This document shows, piece after piece, positions 24,239 to 31,925 of a stretch of 64,000 bases of DNA. The notes beneath the pieces are model-generated. The model saw only the letters and a program-made list of their open reading frames with translations. It was not told the origin of the DNA and made no database searches. Each line of letters starts with the position of its first letter. Within the stretch, counting starts at the first letter, position 1. Made by a program: the position numbers and the translations under genes. This stretch comes from Peterkaempfera podocarpi (GTDB taxonomy: Bacteria > Actinomycetota > Actinomycetes > Streptomycetales > Streptomycetaceae), in assembly GCF_042466665.1 (NCBI RefSeq), contig NZ_CP162102.1, positions 992,001-1,056,000 on the forward strand, in the 5' to 3' direction.

Positions 24239-26710
24239 TCACAGCGGCCAGGCGATGCTGCTGCCGGGTTCCACAACGGCCGTGCGCCCCTTGTACTCGA
24301 CCCTGATGGGATCGGCCGGGCCTGGCGGAAGCGCGACATGCAGCCCCCGGGCGTCGATGTGCAGATGAATGCCGTCGTGCCCGCGAAAGCGCAGATCGAC
24401 GTCCAGTCGGCCGAGCTGAGCGGGCAGTTCCGGGCTCAGCCGGAGGGTGTCGTCATGGACGTCCAGGCCGGTGTAGCAGCGCTGCACCAGGTCGACCGCA
24501 CCGGCCATGGCCCCCAGGTGAATGCCCTCGGCTGTGGTGCCGCCCTGGATGTCGTGGACATCCGCGGCAAGGACCTCTCGGAAGAACCGCCAGGAGGCGG
24601 CCCGGTCGGAACGGGCCAGCACCCAGCTGTGGACGGCCGCACTGAGTGTGGACCCGTGCGCGGTGCGCCGCAGGTAGTACGCCACCGTCCCGGGCAGCAG
24701 CCCCGGTTCGGCCGGGCAGCCCAACTGACGGAGCAGCGGCAGGAGTTCGTCGGCGGAGAACAGATAGCACAGCATCAGTGCGTCCGCCTGCTTCGAGACC
24801 TTGTACCGGTTGGGGTTGTCGCCCTCGGCTTCCAGGATGCGGTCCAGGCGGCGGATGTCGCCGTACCGACGGCGGTAACCGTCCCAGTCCAGCTCCTCCA
24901 GCCGCTCATAGCCCTCGAACTGGCTGATGACGCCCTGGTGGAAGGGCACTGCAAGGCGGCGGCGTACCTCCTCCCAGCGGTTCAGCTCCTCGCGGTCCAG
25001 CCCCAGCCGCTCCGACAGCTCCTGCCTCCGGTACGGCGGCAGGAGGTCCAGGGACTCCAGGGCCCGGCCCAGCACCCAGGCGGCCATGACGTTGGTGTAG
25101 GCGTTGTCGTCGATGCCGGGCCGCGCCGACCAGGGATAGCCGGTGTGGTACTCGTCGGGGCCCATGACTCCGGTGATGCGGTACCGGTCGCACGTGTGGT
25201 CGTACCAGGCCGTGCTGCTCCAGAAGCGGGCCACCTCCAGCAGCAGCTCGGCCCCGTAGCGGGCCAGGAAGTCCGCGTCACCGGTGGCCTGACAGTACTG
25301 CCAGACGCTGTAGGCCACCGCCGAACCGACATGCCGCTGCAGACGTGTGCGATCCGGAAGCCAGCGGCCCGAGCGCGGATTCAGGTGGAGCCGCTGGGTC
25401 TCCTCCCGGCCGTCGCTTCCGCTCTGCCAGGGGAACATCGCCCCGGCACGGCCCTCCTCCTGTGCCGCGTGCCGTGCCTCTGCGAGCCGCCGGTGGCGGT
25501 GGCGCAGCACTGCCCGGCTGCGTTCAGGGAAGCGCAGGTTGAAGAACGGGAGGATGAACAGCTCGTCCCAGAAGACATGTCCGCGATAGGCCTCGCCGTG
25601 CAGCCCGCGCGCGGGGATGCCCACATCCAGGTCGACGGAGTGCTCGGAGCAGGTCTGCAGCAGGTGAAAGATGTACAGGCGCAGGTTTCCGGTGTCCTGC
25701 GGGCGGTCGGTGTCGGTACGGCAGCGCCGCCACAGCTGCTCCCAGCACAGGGTGTGCTCGCGCAGCAGGTCGTCGAAGGCGCCTGCGCGTGCAACCAACC
25801 TCCGCGCTGAGGAGGCCGGGGACGCGGTGCCCAGCTCGCGGTCGCGGGAGGTGCATACCGCGACGGTCTTCTCGACCGTGGTCGGGCGCCCCTCCCCCAC
25901 CCGCACGGTGAGGTCCTGCCCCACCCAACCCTGCCGTGCCGTGGTCCGCCGCTTCGCGGCCGCCGGAACGCCCGCGTTCTGCACCCGGATCCGCGCCGCC
26001 TCGGCGATGCTCAGCGGCGAGGCATCCATCCCCACCTCCAGCCACACGACGTCGCCCGCGCCGTCCTGAGCCCTCGGCACCAGGTGGCGGGAGGCCAGGC
26101 CCTGGTAGCGGGTGACTCCGGTGTTGGAGACGGTGGCGTCCAGACCGGCCCGCACCTCCACAAGCCCGGACCAGTTGCGGGGAACCCAGGTGGTCTCCAG
26201 AGCGACGAGGTGCGGCTGCCCCATATGCGCGATGCGCCGCTGGATCACCTCGGTGATCCGCCCCTGTCCGTCCTCGGTCCTCAGCCGTCGGGTGAGCACG
26301 CCCCGGAGCAGGTCCAGTTCCAGGACCTCCCGGGTCGCCCGCACACTACCGGCCGGAGCAGCTCCACCCACAGGCCCGACGACCTCCGGCGGCTCCGACG
26401 GTGCCGCATCGTCGCTCTGACCGAACCACGGCCCTCCTCCCGCCGGCCGGAAGGTCAACGGGAGCCAGTTCGGGCAGTTCACCAGGTCCTCGTTGACCAC
26501 CTCACAGCCGGCTATCCGGGACATGGCTCGGTGGTAGCAGCCGGCCACGTAGGTCCCGGGATAGTGAACGCCGTCCGCCATGCATTCCGGCGCCGCACCG
26601 CGGGTCACCAGATAGCCGTTTCCGACGGCGCACAACGCCTCGCGCAGCCCCTCGGACTCCGCGTCCACACCCTCGTACCGCAGCAGCCAGGGATCCACCA
26701 CAGCCGTCAC
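24239..26710 (-). CDS. Glycoside hydrolase family 65 phosphorylase/hydrolase
   Basis: An 823-residue GH65 protein, the usual length for maltose, trehalose and kojibiose phosphorylases. The N-terminal beta-sandwich starts with VVDPWLLRYEGVD and GNGYLVTRGAAPE; the (alpha/alpha)6 barrel carries GPDEYHTGYP with the general-acid Glu near residue 520, IDDNAYTNVMAAW, KQADALMLCYLF and HGSTLSAAVHSWV, the last two being phosphate-site regions in phosphorylases. It should split an alpha-linked disaccharide with phosphate, giving a sugar 1-phosphate. No beta-phosphoglucomutase gene is adjacent. GTG 26710 is taken as start; a GTG at 26701 has better spacing from ggcagg (26711-26716). Proximity to the CBS-BON gene suggests a stress or reserve-carbohydrate role, which is inferred. 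Confidence 0.88.
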   Translation of the reverse strand: MTAVVDPWLLRYEGVDAESEGLREALCAVGNGYLVTRGAAPECMADGVHYPGTYVAGCYHRAMSRIAGCEVVNEDLVNCPNWLPLTFRPAGGGPWFGQSDDAAPSEPPEVVGPVGGAAPAGSVRATREVLELDLLRGVLTRRLRTEDGQGRITEVIQRRIAHMGQPHLVALETTWVPRNWSGLVEVRAGLDATVSNTGVTRYQGLASRHLVPRAQDGAGDVVWLEVGMDASPLSIAEAARIRVQNAGVPAAAKRRTTARQGWVGQDLTVRVGEGRPTTVEKTVAVCTSRDRELGTASPASSARRLVARAGAFDDLLREHTLCWEQLWRRCRTDTDRPQDTGNLRLYIFHLLQTCSEHSVDLDVGIPARGLHGEAYRGHVFWDELFILPFFNLRFPERSRAVLRHRHRRLAEARHAAQEEGRAGAMFPWQSGSDGREETQRLHLNPRSGRWLPDRTRLQRHVGSAVAYSVWQYCQATGDADFLARYGAELLLEVARFWSSTAWYDHTCDRYRITGVMGPDEYHTGYPWSARPGIDDNAYTNVMAAWVLGRALESLDLLPPYRRQELSERLGLDREELNRWEEVRRRLAVPFHQGVISQFEGYERLEELDWDGYRRRYGDIRRLDRILEAEGDNPNRYKVSKQADALMLCYLFSADELLPLLRQLGCPAEPGLLPGTVAYYLRRTAHGSTLSAAVHSWVLARSDRAASWRFFREVLAADVHDIQGGTTAEGIHLGAMAGAVDLVQRCYTGLDVHDDTLRLSPELPAQLGRLDVDLRFRGHDGIHLHIDARGLHVALPPGPADPIRVEYKGRTAVVEPGSSIAWPL

Positions 26711-27123
26711 CCTGCCGTTACACCCGCCCGGCGCCCGGCCGGCCACTGAGGGCGGCCTCCGCCCGGGTCGGCCGCTGAGTGCGGCGCGGAGGGCCCGGCG
26801 AACGGCTGATCCCCGCCCGGCTCGAACCTTGTGCCGCCTCGGCCTCCAGGCTTTCTCTGCTCGACCGGGTGAGCCGCACGACGCGGACCCGGTGCTCCTC
26901 CGGCGATGTGTGCAGGGCCGGTCCCCCGCCTGCGGTGCGCGGGGAGGATCGACGAAACCCCCGGGAGCATCATCATGTTCGGCCGCCTCCACCCTGCCCG
27001 GGCTCCGGCCTGTCCGCCGAGCCCGGCGGGCACGGCCGCCACCGGCTGAACAGACCGCGCCCCACCCCTCCCATCCTCCGCCCGCTGCCGCCGCCCCGCT
27101 TCTCGTCCCCGTGGCAGTGACCC
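26711..27123. other. Intergenic, no gene seen
   Basis: GC-rich sequence between the GH65 start and the nadC remnant. Frames open on several strands but lack recognisable motifs and ribosome sites. It must hold the promoter of the GH65 gene. Confidence 0.4.
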
Positions 27124-27324
27124 CTACCGCTGCCGCGGCGCAGCACTCCCCCGGGACCGTTGGCGCCGGACGGCCGCCCCCGGCAGTCCCTGGCAGCTCG
27201 GCCGCCCGCGACCGACAATGGCCCACGAGTGGACCTCGGCAGTCCTGGGCGCGCCCGCCCCGCCGCAGCCGCAGTCGTCGTCGCAGCCGGCGGCCGGGAG
27301 GAGGGGGAGCCCGGGGGTGCTCAC
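27124..27324 (-). pseudogene. nadC: Truncated nadC (N-terminal remnant)
   Basis: Beginning at GTG 27324, three bases after the nadB stop, the frame reads STPGLPLLPAAGCDDDCGCG. This is the typical N-terminal leader of streptomycete quinolinate phosphoribosyltransferase, which normally follows nadB directly. After about 30 residues it departs into unrelated sequence and stops at 27124; the LECGLDP-type continuation and the catalytic domain are absent. The rearrangement point therefore lies near 27220-27240. Confidence 0.65.
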
Positions 27325-27326
27325 GG

Positions 27327-29048
27327 TCACTGCTCCTGGAGAAGGGGAGGGAGGGTCGGGGGGAATTCCGCGGTGTCCGTGGCGTGGACCGCGAGCGAGC
27401 GGTCCGGCTGCAGTCGCACGACCAAGTGGCGGCGCCAGCCCGCGTCTTCGCGGTCCGGGTGGTCCTCGCGCCAGTGGCAGCCGCGGGTCTCCTCGCGGCG
27501 TCGGGCGGCGGCGACCAGGACGCGGGCCACGCACAGGAGGTTCGTCGCCTCCCAGGCCTCGACGCCGGGGACGGCCGGCTTGCGGTCGTCGGGGGCCTCG
27601 GCGTCGGCGTCCGCCCTGATCGCTTCGAGGTGCGCGGCCGCCTCGGCGAGGCTCGCGGCGGAGCGGATCACTCCGGCGCCGCTCGTCATGATCCGCTGGA
27701 TCGCGAGGCGGGACTCGGGGGCCAGGAGCGGGAGCGTGGTGCCCTCGGGGATCACCGGGTCGGTGCGCTCGTAGGCGGTCGCCGTGATGTCCTCCGCGAT
27801 GCGTTCCGCGAAGACCAGGCCCTCGAGGAGGGAGTTGGAGGCGAGCCGGTTGGCACCGTGGACCCCGGTGCACGCGACCTCGCCGCAGGCGTAGAGGCCG
27901 GGGACTGTGGTGCGGCCGCGCAGGTCGGTGCGTACGCCACCCGATGCGTGGTGGGCGGCCGGGAAGATGGGGATCGGCTCCGTGACCGGGTCGATGCCGT
28001 GGCTGCGGCAGGCGGCGAGGATCGTGGGGAAGCGGGTCTCCCACATCTCTGCGCCGAAGTGGCGGGCGTCCAGGTATACGTGCTCGGTGCCGTGGAGCTG
28101 CATCTGGCGGGTGATGGCCTTGGCGACGATGTCGCGGGGGGCCAGTTCGGCCAGTTCGTGCTGCCCGAGCATGAAGCGGGTGCCCGTCGCGTCGACCAGG
28201 TGGGCGCCCTCGCCCCGTACCGCCTCGGAGACCAGGGGCTGCTGGCCCTCCGCGCCCGATCCCAGGAAGAGGACCGTGGGGTGGAACTGGACGAATTCGA
28301 GGTCGGAGATGTCGGCTCCGGCGCGCAGGGCGAGTGCCACGCCGTCTCCGGTGGAGACCGAGGGGTTGGTCGTCGCGGAGAAGACCTGGCCCATGCCGCC
28401 CGTCGCGAGGACGACGGCCGGGGCGCGGACCGCGCCGACGCCGTCGTGCTGGCCCTCGCCCATGACATGCAGCGTGACGCCGGCCGTACGGCCTTCGGCG
28501 TCCGTCAGCAGGTCCAGGACCAGGGCGTTCTCGATCGTACGGACCGCTGCGGCACGGACCGCTTCGACCAGGGCCCGGGAGACTTCCGCGCCCGAGGCGT
28601 CGCCGCCCGCGTGGACGATGCGGCGGCGGTGGTGGCCGCCCTCACGGGTGAGCTGGAGGTCGCCCTCGGGCGAGGTGTCGAAGTGGGCGCCGGTGGCGAT
28701 GAGGCGGCGTACCGCGTCGGGACCCTCGGTGACCAGGGCACGGACCGCGCTCTCGTCGCAGAGTCCGGCCCCCGCGACCAGCGTGTCGTCCAGGTGCTGC
28801 TGAGGGGTGTCGCCCTCGCCGAGCGCGGCCGCGATGCCGCCCTGGGCCCAGCGGGTGGAGCCGTCGTCCAGGCGGGCCTTGGTGACGACGACGGTGCGCA
28901 GGCCGGCTGCCGTACAGCGGAGGGCCGCGGTGAGGCCTGCCACGCCGGAGCCGACGACCACGACGTCCGCGTCGATCGACCAGCCAGGGGCCGGTGCGTG
29001 CAGGCGTATGCGGGTCGCGGTTCCTGTTGTGGATGCGGATGCGGTCAT
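27327..29048 (-). CDS. nadB: L-aspartate oxidase
   Basis: A 573-residue flavoprotein that oxidises L-aspartate to iminoaspartate in de novo NAD synthesis, in the cytoplasm. The N-terminal FAD-binding dinucleotide fold has VVVGSGVAGLTAAL (about 30-43), followed by GSTRWAQGGIAAAL, HHRRRIVHAGGDASG and the substrate-domain EFVQFHPT and LYACGEVACTGVHGANRLAS motifs. Length and motifs are those of a complete enzyme. Its start overlaps the end of a truncated panC by the sequence ATGA, and a nadC start follows its stop, preserving the panC-nadB-nadC order of streptomycetes. Since both flanking genes are broken and NadA is not here, this may be an extra copy. Confidence 0.93.
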   Translation of the reverse strand: MTASASTTGTATRIRLHAPAPGWSIDADVVVVGSGVAGLTAALRCTAAGLRTVVVTKARLDDGSTRWAQGGIAAALGEGDTPQQHLDDTLVAGAGLCDESAVRALVTEGPDAVRRLIATGAHFDTSPEGDLQLTREGGHHRRRIVHAGGDASGAEVSRALVEAVRAAAVRTIENALVLDLLTDAEGRTAGVTLHVMGEGQHDGVGAVRAPAVVLATGGMGQVFSATTNPSVSTGDGVALALRAGADISDLEFVQFHPTVLFLGSGAEGQQPLVSEAVRGEGAHLVDATGTRFMLGQHELAELAPRDIVAKAITRQMQLHGTEHVYLDARHFGAEMWETRFPTILAACRSHGIDPVTEPIPIFPAAHHASGGVRTDLRGRTTVPGLYACGEVACTGVHGANRLASNSLLEGLVFAERIAEDITATAYERTDPVIPEGTTLPLLAPESRLAIQRIMTSGAGVIRSAASLAEAAAHLEAIRADADAEAPDDRKPAVPGVEAWEATNLLCVARVLVAAARRREETRGCHWREDHPDREDAGWRRHLVVRLQPDRSLAVHATDTAEFPPTLPPLLQEQ

Positions 29049-29443
29049 GGGGTGCCCCCGAAGGTGAGCGGGATATTGTCGACGAGACGGGTGGTGCCGA
29101 CCCTGGCGGCCATCGCGAGGATCGCCTCGCCGGTGTGGTCGTCGGGGGCCTCGGTGACGTCGGAGGGATCGATCAGGGCCAGGTGGTCGGCGGTGACTCC
29201 GGCCTCGGCGAGGACCTGGCGGGCGGCGGCGCGCACGGCCGCGGGAGCCTGGATCTCCGCGGCGCAGGCGAGCGTGTGAGTGGCGGCCGCGGCGCGGGCC
29301 CCGCCCAGCGCGGAGCGGGCGGCGGCTCTCTTACGGGTGGCCGGGACCGCCTCCGCCTGAGCACGTCCCCGGGCATCATGCGCGCCCGTAGCGCGCCGGG
29401 CCCGGTCGGCGTACGGCGGTTCCAGCAGGGCTGTGCGCGACAT
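29045..29443 (-). pseudogene. panC: Truncated panC (C-terminal part)
   Basis: The 132-codon frame ends with EAILAMAARVGTTRLVDNIP and LTFG, the C-terminus of pantothenate synthetase, preceded by QAEAVPATRKRAAARSALGG and LALIDPSD, which fit its C-terminal domain. The N-terminal nucleotide-binding two thirds (HIGH and KMSKS-like regions) are missing; the frame begins at an arbitrary ATG near the join with the HxlR promoter. It cannot make active enzyme. Stop and nadB start overlap (ATGA), the ancestral operon arrangement. Confidence 0.75.
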
Positions 29444-29461
29444 CGCCGCTCCCGTTGAGGT

Positions 29462-29480
29462 TGTTTCTCAATGAGAAACA
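29462..29480. promoter_or_regulatory. Palindromic operator 1 of the HxlR gene
   Basis: tgtttctca-a-tgagaaaca: perfect 9-bp arms around one base. It shares the TGTTTC/GAAACA ends with operator 2 and lies 34 bp (centre to centre) from it, about three helical turns, suggesting cooperative binding by the HxlR protein encoded next. Confidence 0.7.
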
Positions 29481-29494
29481 CTGGATGGATGCTA

Positions 29495-29515
29495 GTGTTT
29501 CGAATAACGAAACAC
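29495..29515. promoter_or_regulatory. Palindromic operator 2 of the HxlR gene
   Basis: gtgtttcg-aataa-cgaaacac: perfect 8-bp arms. It ends 10 bp before the HxlR start codon, overlapping the leader, so binding there would directly block the gene's own expression. Confidence 0.7.
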
Positions 29516-29525
29516 AAGGAGGGTC

Positions 29526-29879
29526 ATGCCGACACCACGCCCAGGAACACCGGTTCGTGGATCGACTACCGGCCGTCCGATCATGGCCGCGATGGATCTC
29601 TTCGGCCGTCGGTGGGCGCTGCGGATTCTCTGGGAGCTGCGTGCGGGTCCGCTCGGTGCGCGTGCACTGCTGGCACGGTGCGAGGGTCTGTCATCCAGCG
29701 TCCTCTACCAGCGGCTTCGCGAACTCACGTCAAACGGGATCATCGCCCCCTCAGCCGATGGCTACGAGCTCACTCCGCTGGGGACAGCACTCGGTGACGC
29801 CCTCGGACCGCTCAACGAATGGGCGATCACCTGGGCGCAGGCGCAAGGGCAGAACGATCAGGATCCTGTGGAGGCATGA
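29526..29879 (+). CDS. HxlR-family winged-helix regulator
   Basis: A 117-residue regulator. The HxlR core reads MDLFGRRWALRILWELRAGP (about 23-42), then LSSSVLYQRLRELTSNGIIA (recognition helix) and YELTPLGTAL (wing). ATG 29526 follows aaggaggg at good spacing. HxlR proteins often sense reactive aldehydes, quinones or oxidants and lie divergent from the enzyme they control; here the divergent neighbour is a truncated panC, so its original target has probably been lost or moved. Two palindromes in front point to autoregulation. Confidence 0.9.
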   Translation: MPTPRPGTPVRGSTTGRPIMAAMDLFGRRWALRILWELRAGPLGARALLARCEGLSSSVLYQRLRELTSNGIIAPSADGYELTPLGTALGDALGPLNEWAITWAQAQGQNDQDPVEA

Positions 29880-29929
29880 AGGTCGCGGGCTCTTCGATCG
29901 TTTCTGGACGCGGAGGGCATGACTGTTCC

Positions 29930-30110
29930 CTCAGGTCGACCTCGACCCCGACGTTCCTCTTCGTCGACGACGGCGACATCCTCACCTGAGCCGCAGCCGC
30001 TGTCGACCTGTGCCTGCACCTGGTAGGCCGCGACCAGGGCGCGACGGCGGCGGGCCTTGCTCCGCCCGCTCTTGGCCTCGACCAGGCAGCGACGCCCAAC
30101 GAAGGGTCTC
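29930..30110 (+). pseudogene. GlxA-type AraC regulator fragment
   Basis: One frame reads VDLDPDV and, after a one-base shift, FLFVDDGDILT, then a stop (29987-29989), then AAAAVDLCLHLVGRDQGA in the same frame. Together this follows the conserved DPDVLFVDDGD(I/V)LTSAGxxAxIDLCLHxVRxDxG stretch of GlxA-family regulators (DJ-1/PfpI domain end). Frameshift and stop show the gene is dead; the AraC HTH is absent. Confidence 0.6.
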
Positions 30111-30169
30111 CTCCGCACGGTTCACACGAGTTGGTGGGCCGGCCAGCGCGCGATGCGGGCCGGTGACCG

Positions 30170-30430
30170 TCACCGCGGGCTCGCCCGGTTGTTGAGTGCG
30201 ATGCCGAAGGCGACGCCCCCCATCAGCAGCCCGCTGACGAGGATGAGTGCGGCCAACTGGCCGGGAGTGGTGACATGGCCGCCGAGCACCCACGCCGACC
30301 AGATGGCGTCGCGCAGCCCGAGCGCCACAGGCACGGTGAGCGCGCCGGTGGTAATGGCGGTGCGACCGGCGCGGCGCAGGCGACTGACGGACGGCACAGC
30401 CACCAACTGCAGCGCGGTGTTGGCGACCGA
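30170..30430 (-). pseudogene. C-terminal fragment of a membrane protein
   Basis: The translation has two clear hydrophobic segments (AITTGALTVPVALGLRDAIW and LAALILVSGLLMGGVAFGIA) and ends in NNRASPR before the stop. Upstream it runs into the IS256 remnant on the other strand, so the gene was cut by that insertion. The family is not recognised. Confidence 0.4.
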
Positions 30431-30650
30431 ACGGTTGAACAAGGAGATCCGCCGCCGCACCGACGTGGTCGACATCTTCCCCGACCGCGACGCCATCATC
30501 CGCCTGATCGGCCCGGTGCTGGCCGAGCAGAGCGCCGAATGGGCGGAACAGCGCCGTTGCACGGGGCCCCCGACTGTGGCCGTGGGCCTTTCCTGTTCCC
30601 GGGCACACCGTCGTTCCAGCGGCGGCGGTGCATCAGGAGACCTCGGCTAG
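30425..30650 (+). pseudogene. IS256-family transposase C-terminal remnant
   Basis: The frame reads TERLNKEIRRRTDVVDIFPD and DAIIRLIGPVLAEQSAEWAE, the standard C-terminal sequence of Mutator/IS256 transposases, including the catalytic-Glu-proximal NKEIRRRT block. The N-terminal catalytic Asp regions are missing. It abuts a membrane-protein fragment on the opposite strand. Confidence 0.75.
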
Positions 30651-30786
30651 TCTCCCGGCAAAGGGGCAGCCGGCTGGGCTCGTGGTGCGGCCACATGCCC
30701 CATCGGCGGGCGTCCGCCCTGTTGATCGCGATGTTCCGCCGCTGTTCACCTCACGGGGGCCGATGGCGCGCCCTTCGTTTGCTCCG

Positions 30787-30815
30787 TTGCTCGACGGTTC
30801 TAACCGTTGTTACAT
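30787..30815 (+). promoter_or_regulatory. Promoter with palindromic spacer before the ferric-type ABC operon
   Basis: TTGCTC (30787-30792), a 17-bp spacer and TTACAT (30810-30815) form a plausible sigma-70-type promoter 21 bp before the ATG. The spacer holds the perfect palindrome acggtt-ct-aaccgt (30794-30807), a natural repressor site. Confidence 0.5.
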
Positions 30816-30836
30816 TCTACGCGTGCTGGAGCGAAC

Positions 30837-31922
30837 ATGTCTCTTCGAACGATGGCCCGGGCTCGTGGCGGCCTCGTCGGCGGTACCGTGGCTGCGGGGC
30901 TGCTGATGGCAACGCTGTCCGCATGCGGCGGGTCGAGCCAGGCCGCATCGTCGGCCGGCAGCACCGCCGGCACCGCCGGTGCGCCGGTTCCGCTGGTGGT
31001 GTACTCGGCCCAGGGATACGACAAGGCGATGGTCAGCGCCTTCCAGAAGGCCACCGGTATTCCGACCAAGCTCGTCGACGACAGCACCGGGCCGCTGCTG
31101 GCCCGGGTCCAGGCCGAACGGGCCAACCCCCAGTGGGGCGTGCTGTGGGTGGACGGCGACGAGGCATTCGCCTCGATGGACCAGGCCGGGATGCTGGTCA
31201 AGGGATTCGAACCCAACGCACAGCTGACCACCGCCGGACAGGCGGTCGTTCCGCAGGACAAGAGCTATATTCCGACCGGTCTCACGGTCACCGCCGCCGT
31301 GGTGTACGACGCAAGCACGACCCCGCATCCGCCGACCAGCTGGCAGCAGCTGCTCTCGCCGGAGTGGAAGGGCGCGGTCGGCATGAACGACCCGGCCGTC
31401 TCCGGCCCCACGTACCCGTTCGTGGCCGGCATGTTCAACCAGCTCGGCGGCGACAGCCAGGGCCAGTCGTTCTACAGCTCCCTCAAGAACAACGGCCTGC
31501 ACGTGTTCCAGACCAACGGTGACACCCTGCACGCACTGCAGACCGGCCAGATCAAGGTCGCACTGATCCAGAGCTCGGCGGGCATCGCGGCCGGCATCAA
31601 GGACAAGAACATCAAGACTGCCTACCTGTCGAAGGTGACCTCGCTGCCCAGCGTGATCGGCATCGACGCGAAGGCATCCGCGCAGGTCCAGGCCGAGGCC
31701 AAGCAGTTCGCCCAGTACGTGCTCAGCAAGCAGGGCCAGCAGGTGATGCTGACCGGCGACCGCAACGGCGACTCGCTGTTCTGGCCGATCGTCCAGGGCG
31801 TCGACCCGGACCCGGAGCTTCCCGCTCTCGCCTCGGTGCCGACCCAGACGATCGACCCGGCCGTCTGGGGTCCGAAGGAGGGCACCATCAACACCTGGTT
31901 CACCAACACGATCGTCCACTGA
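30837..31922 (+). CDS. ABC transporter substrate-binding lipoprotein (ferric/2-AEP type)
   Basis: A 361-residue lipoprotein with signal peptide and lipobox LSAC (Cys30), then a class-II periplasmic-binding fold: VPLVVYSAQGYDKAMVSAFQ opens the first lobe, and FQKATGIPTKL, KGAVGMNDPAVSGPTYPFVA and PSVIGIDAKASAQ follow the Fbp/Fut/2-aminoethylphosphonate branch. It captures substrate outside and delivers it to the permease encoded 3 bp downstream. The Tyr-Tyr iron ligands of FbpA are not obvious, so iron is not proven; phosphonate or another small anion is possible. Start 30837 has a ggag site; 30807 and 30852 are alternatives. Confidence 0.85.
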   Translation: MSLRTMARARGGLVGGTVAAGLLMATLSACGGSSQAASSAGSTAGTAGAPVPLVVYSAQGYDKAMVSAFQKATGIPTKLVDDSTGPLLARVQAERANPQWGVLWVDGDEAFASMDQAGMLVKGFEPNAQLTTAGQAVVPQDKSYIPTGLTVTAAVVYDASTTPHPPTSWQQLLSPEWKGAVGMNDPAVSGPTYPFVAGMFNQLGGDSQGQSFYSSLKNNGLHVFQTNGDTLHALQTGQIKVALIQSSAGIAAGIKDKNIKTAYLSKVTSLPSVIGIDAKASAQVQAEAKQFAQYVLSKQGQQVMLTGDRNGDSLFWPIVQGVDPDPELPALASVPTQTIDPAVWGPKEGTINTWFTNTIVH

Positions 31923-31925
31923 ACC

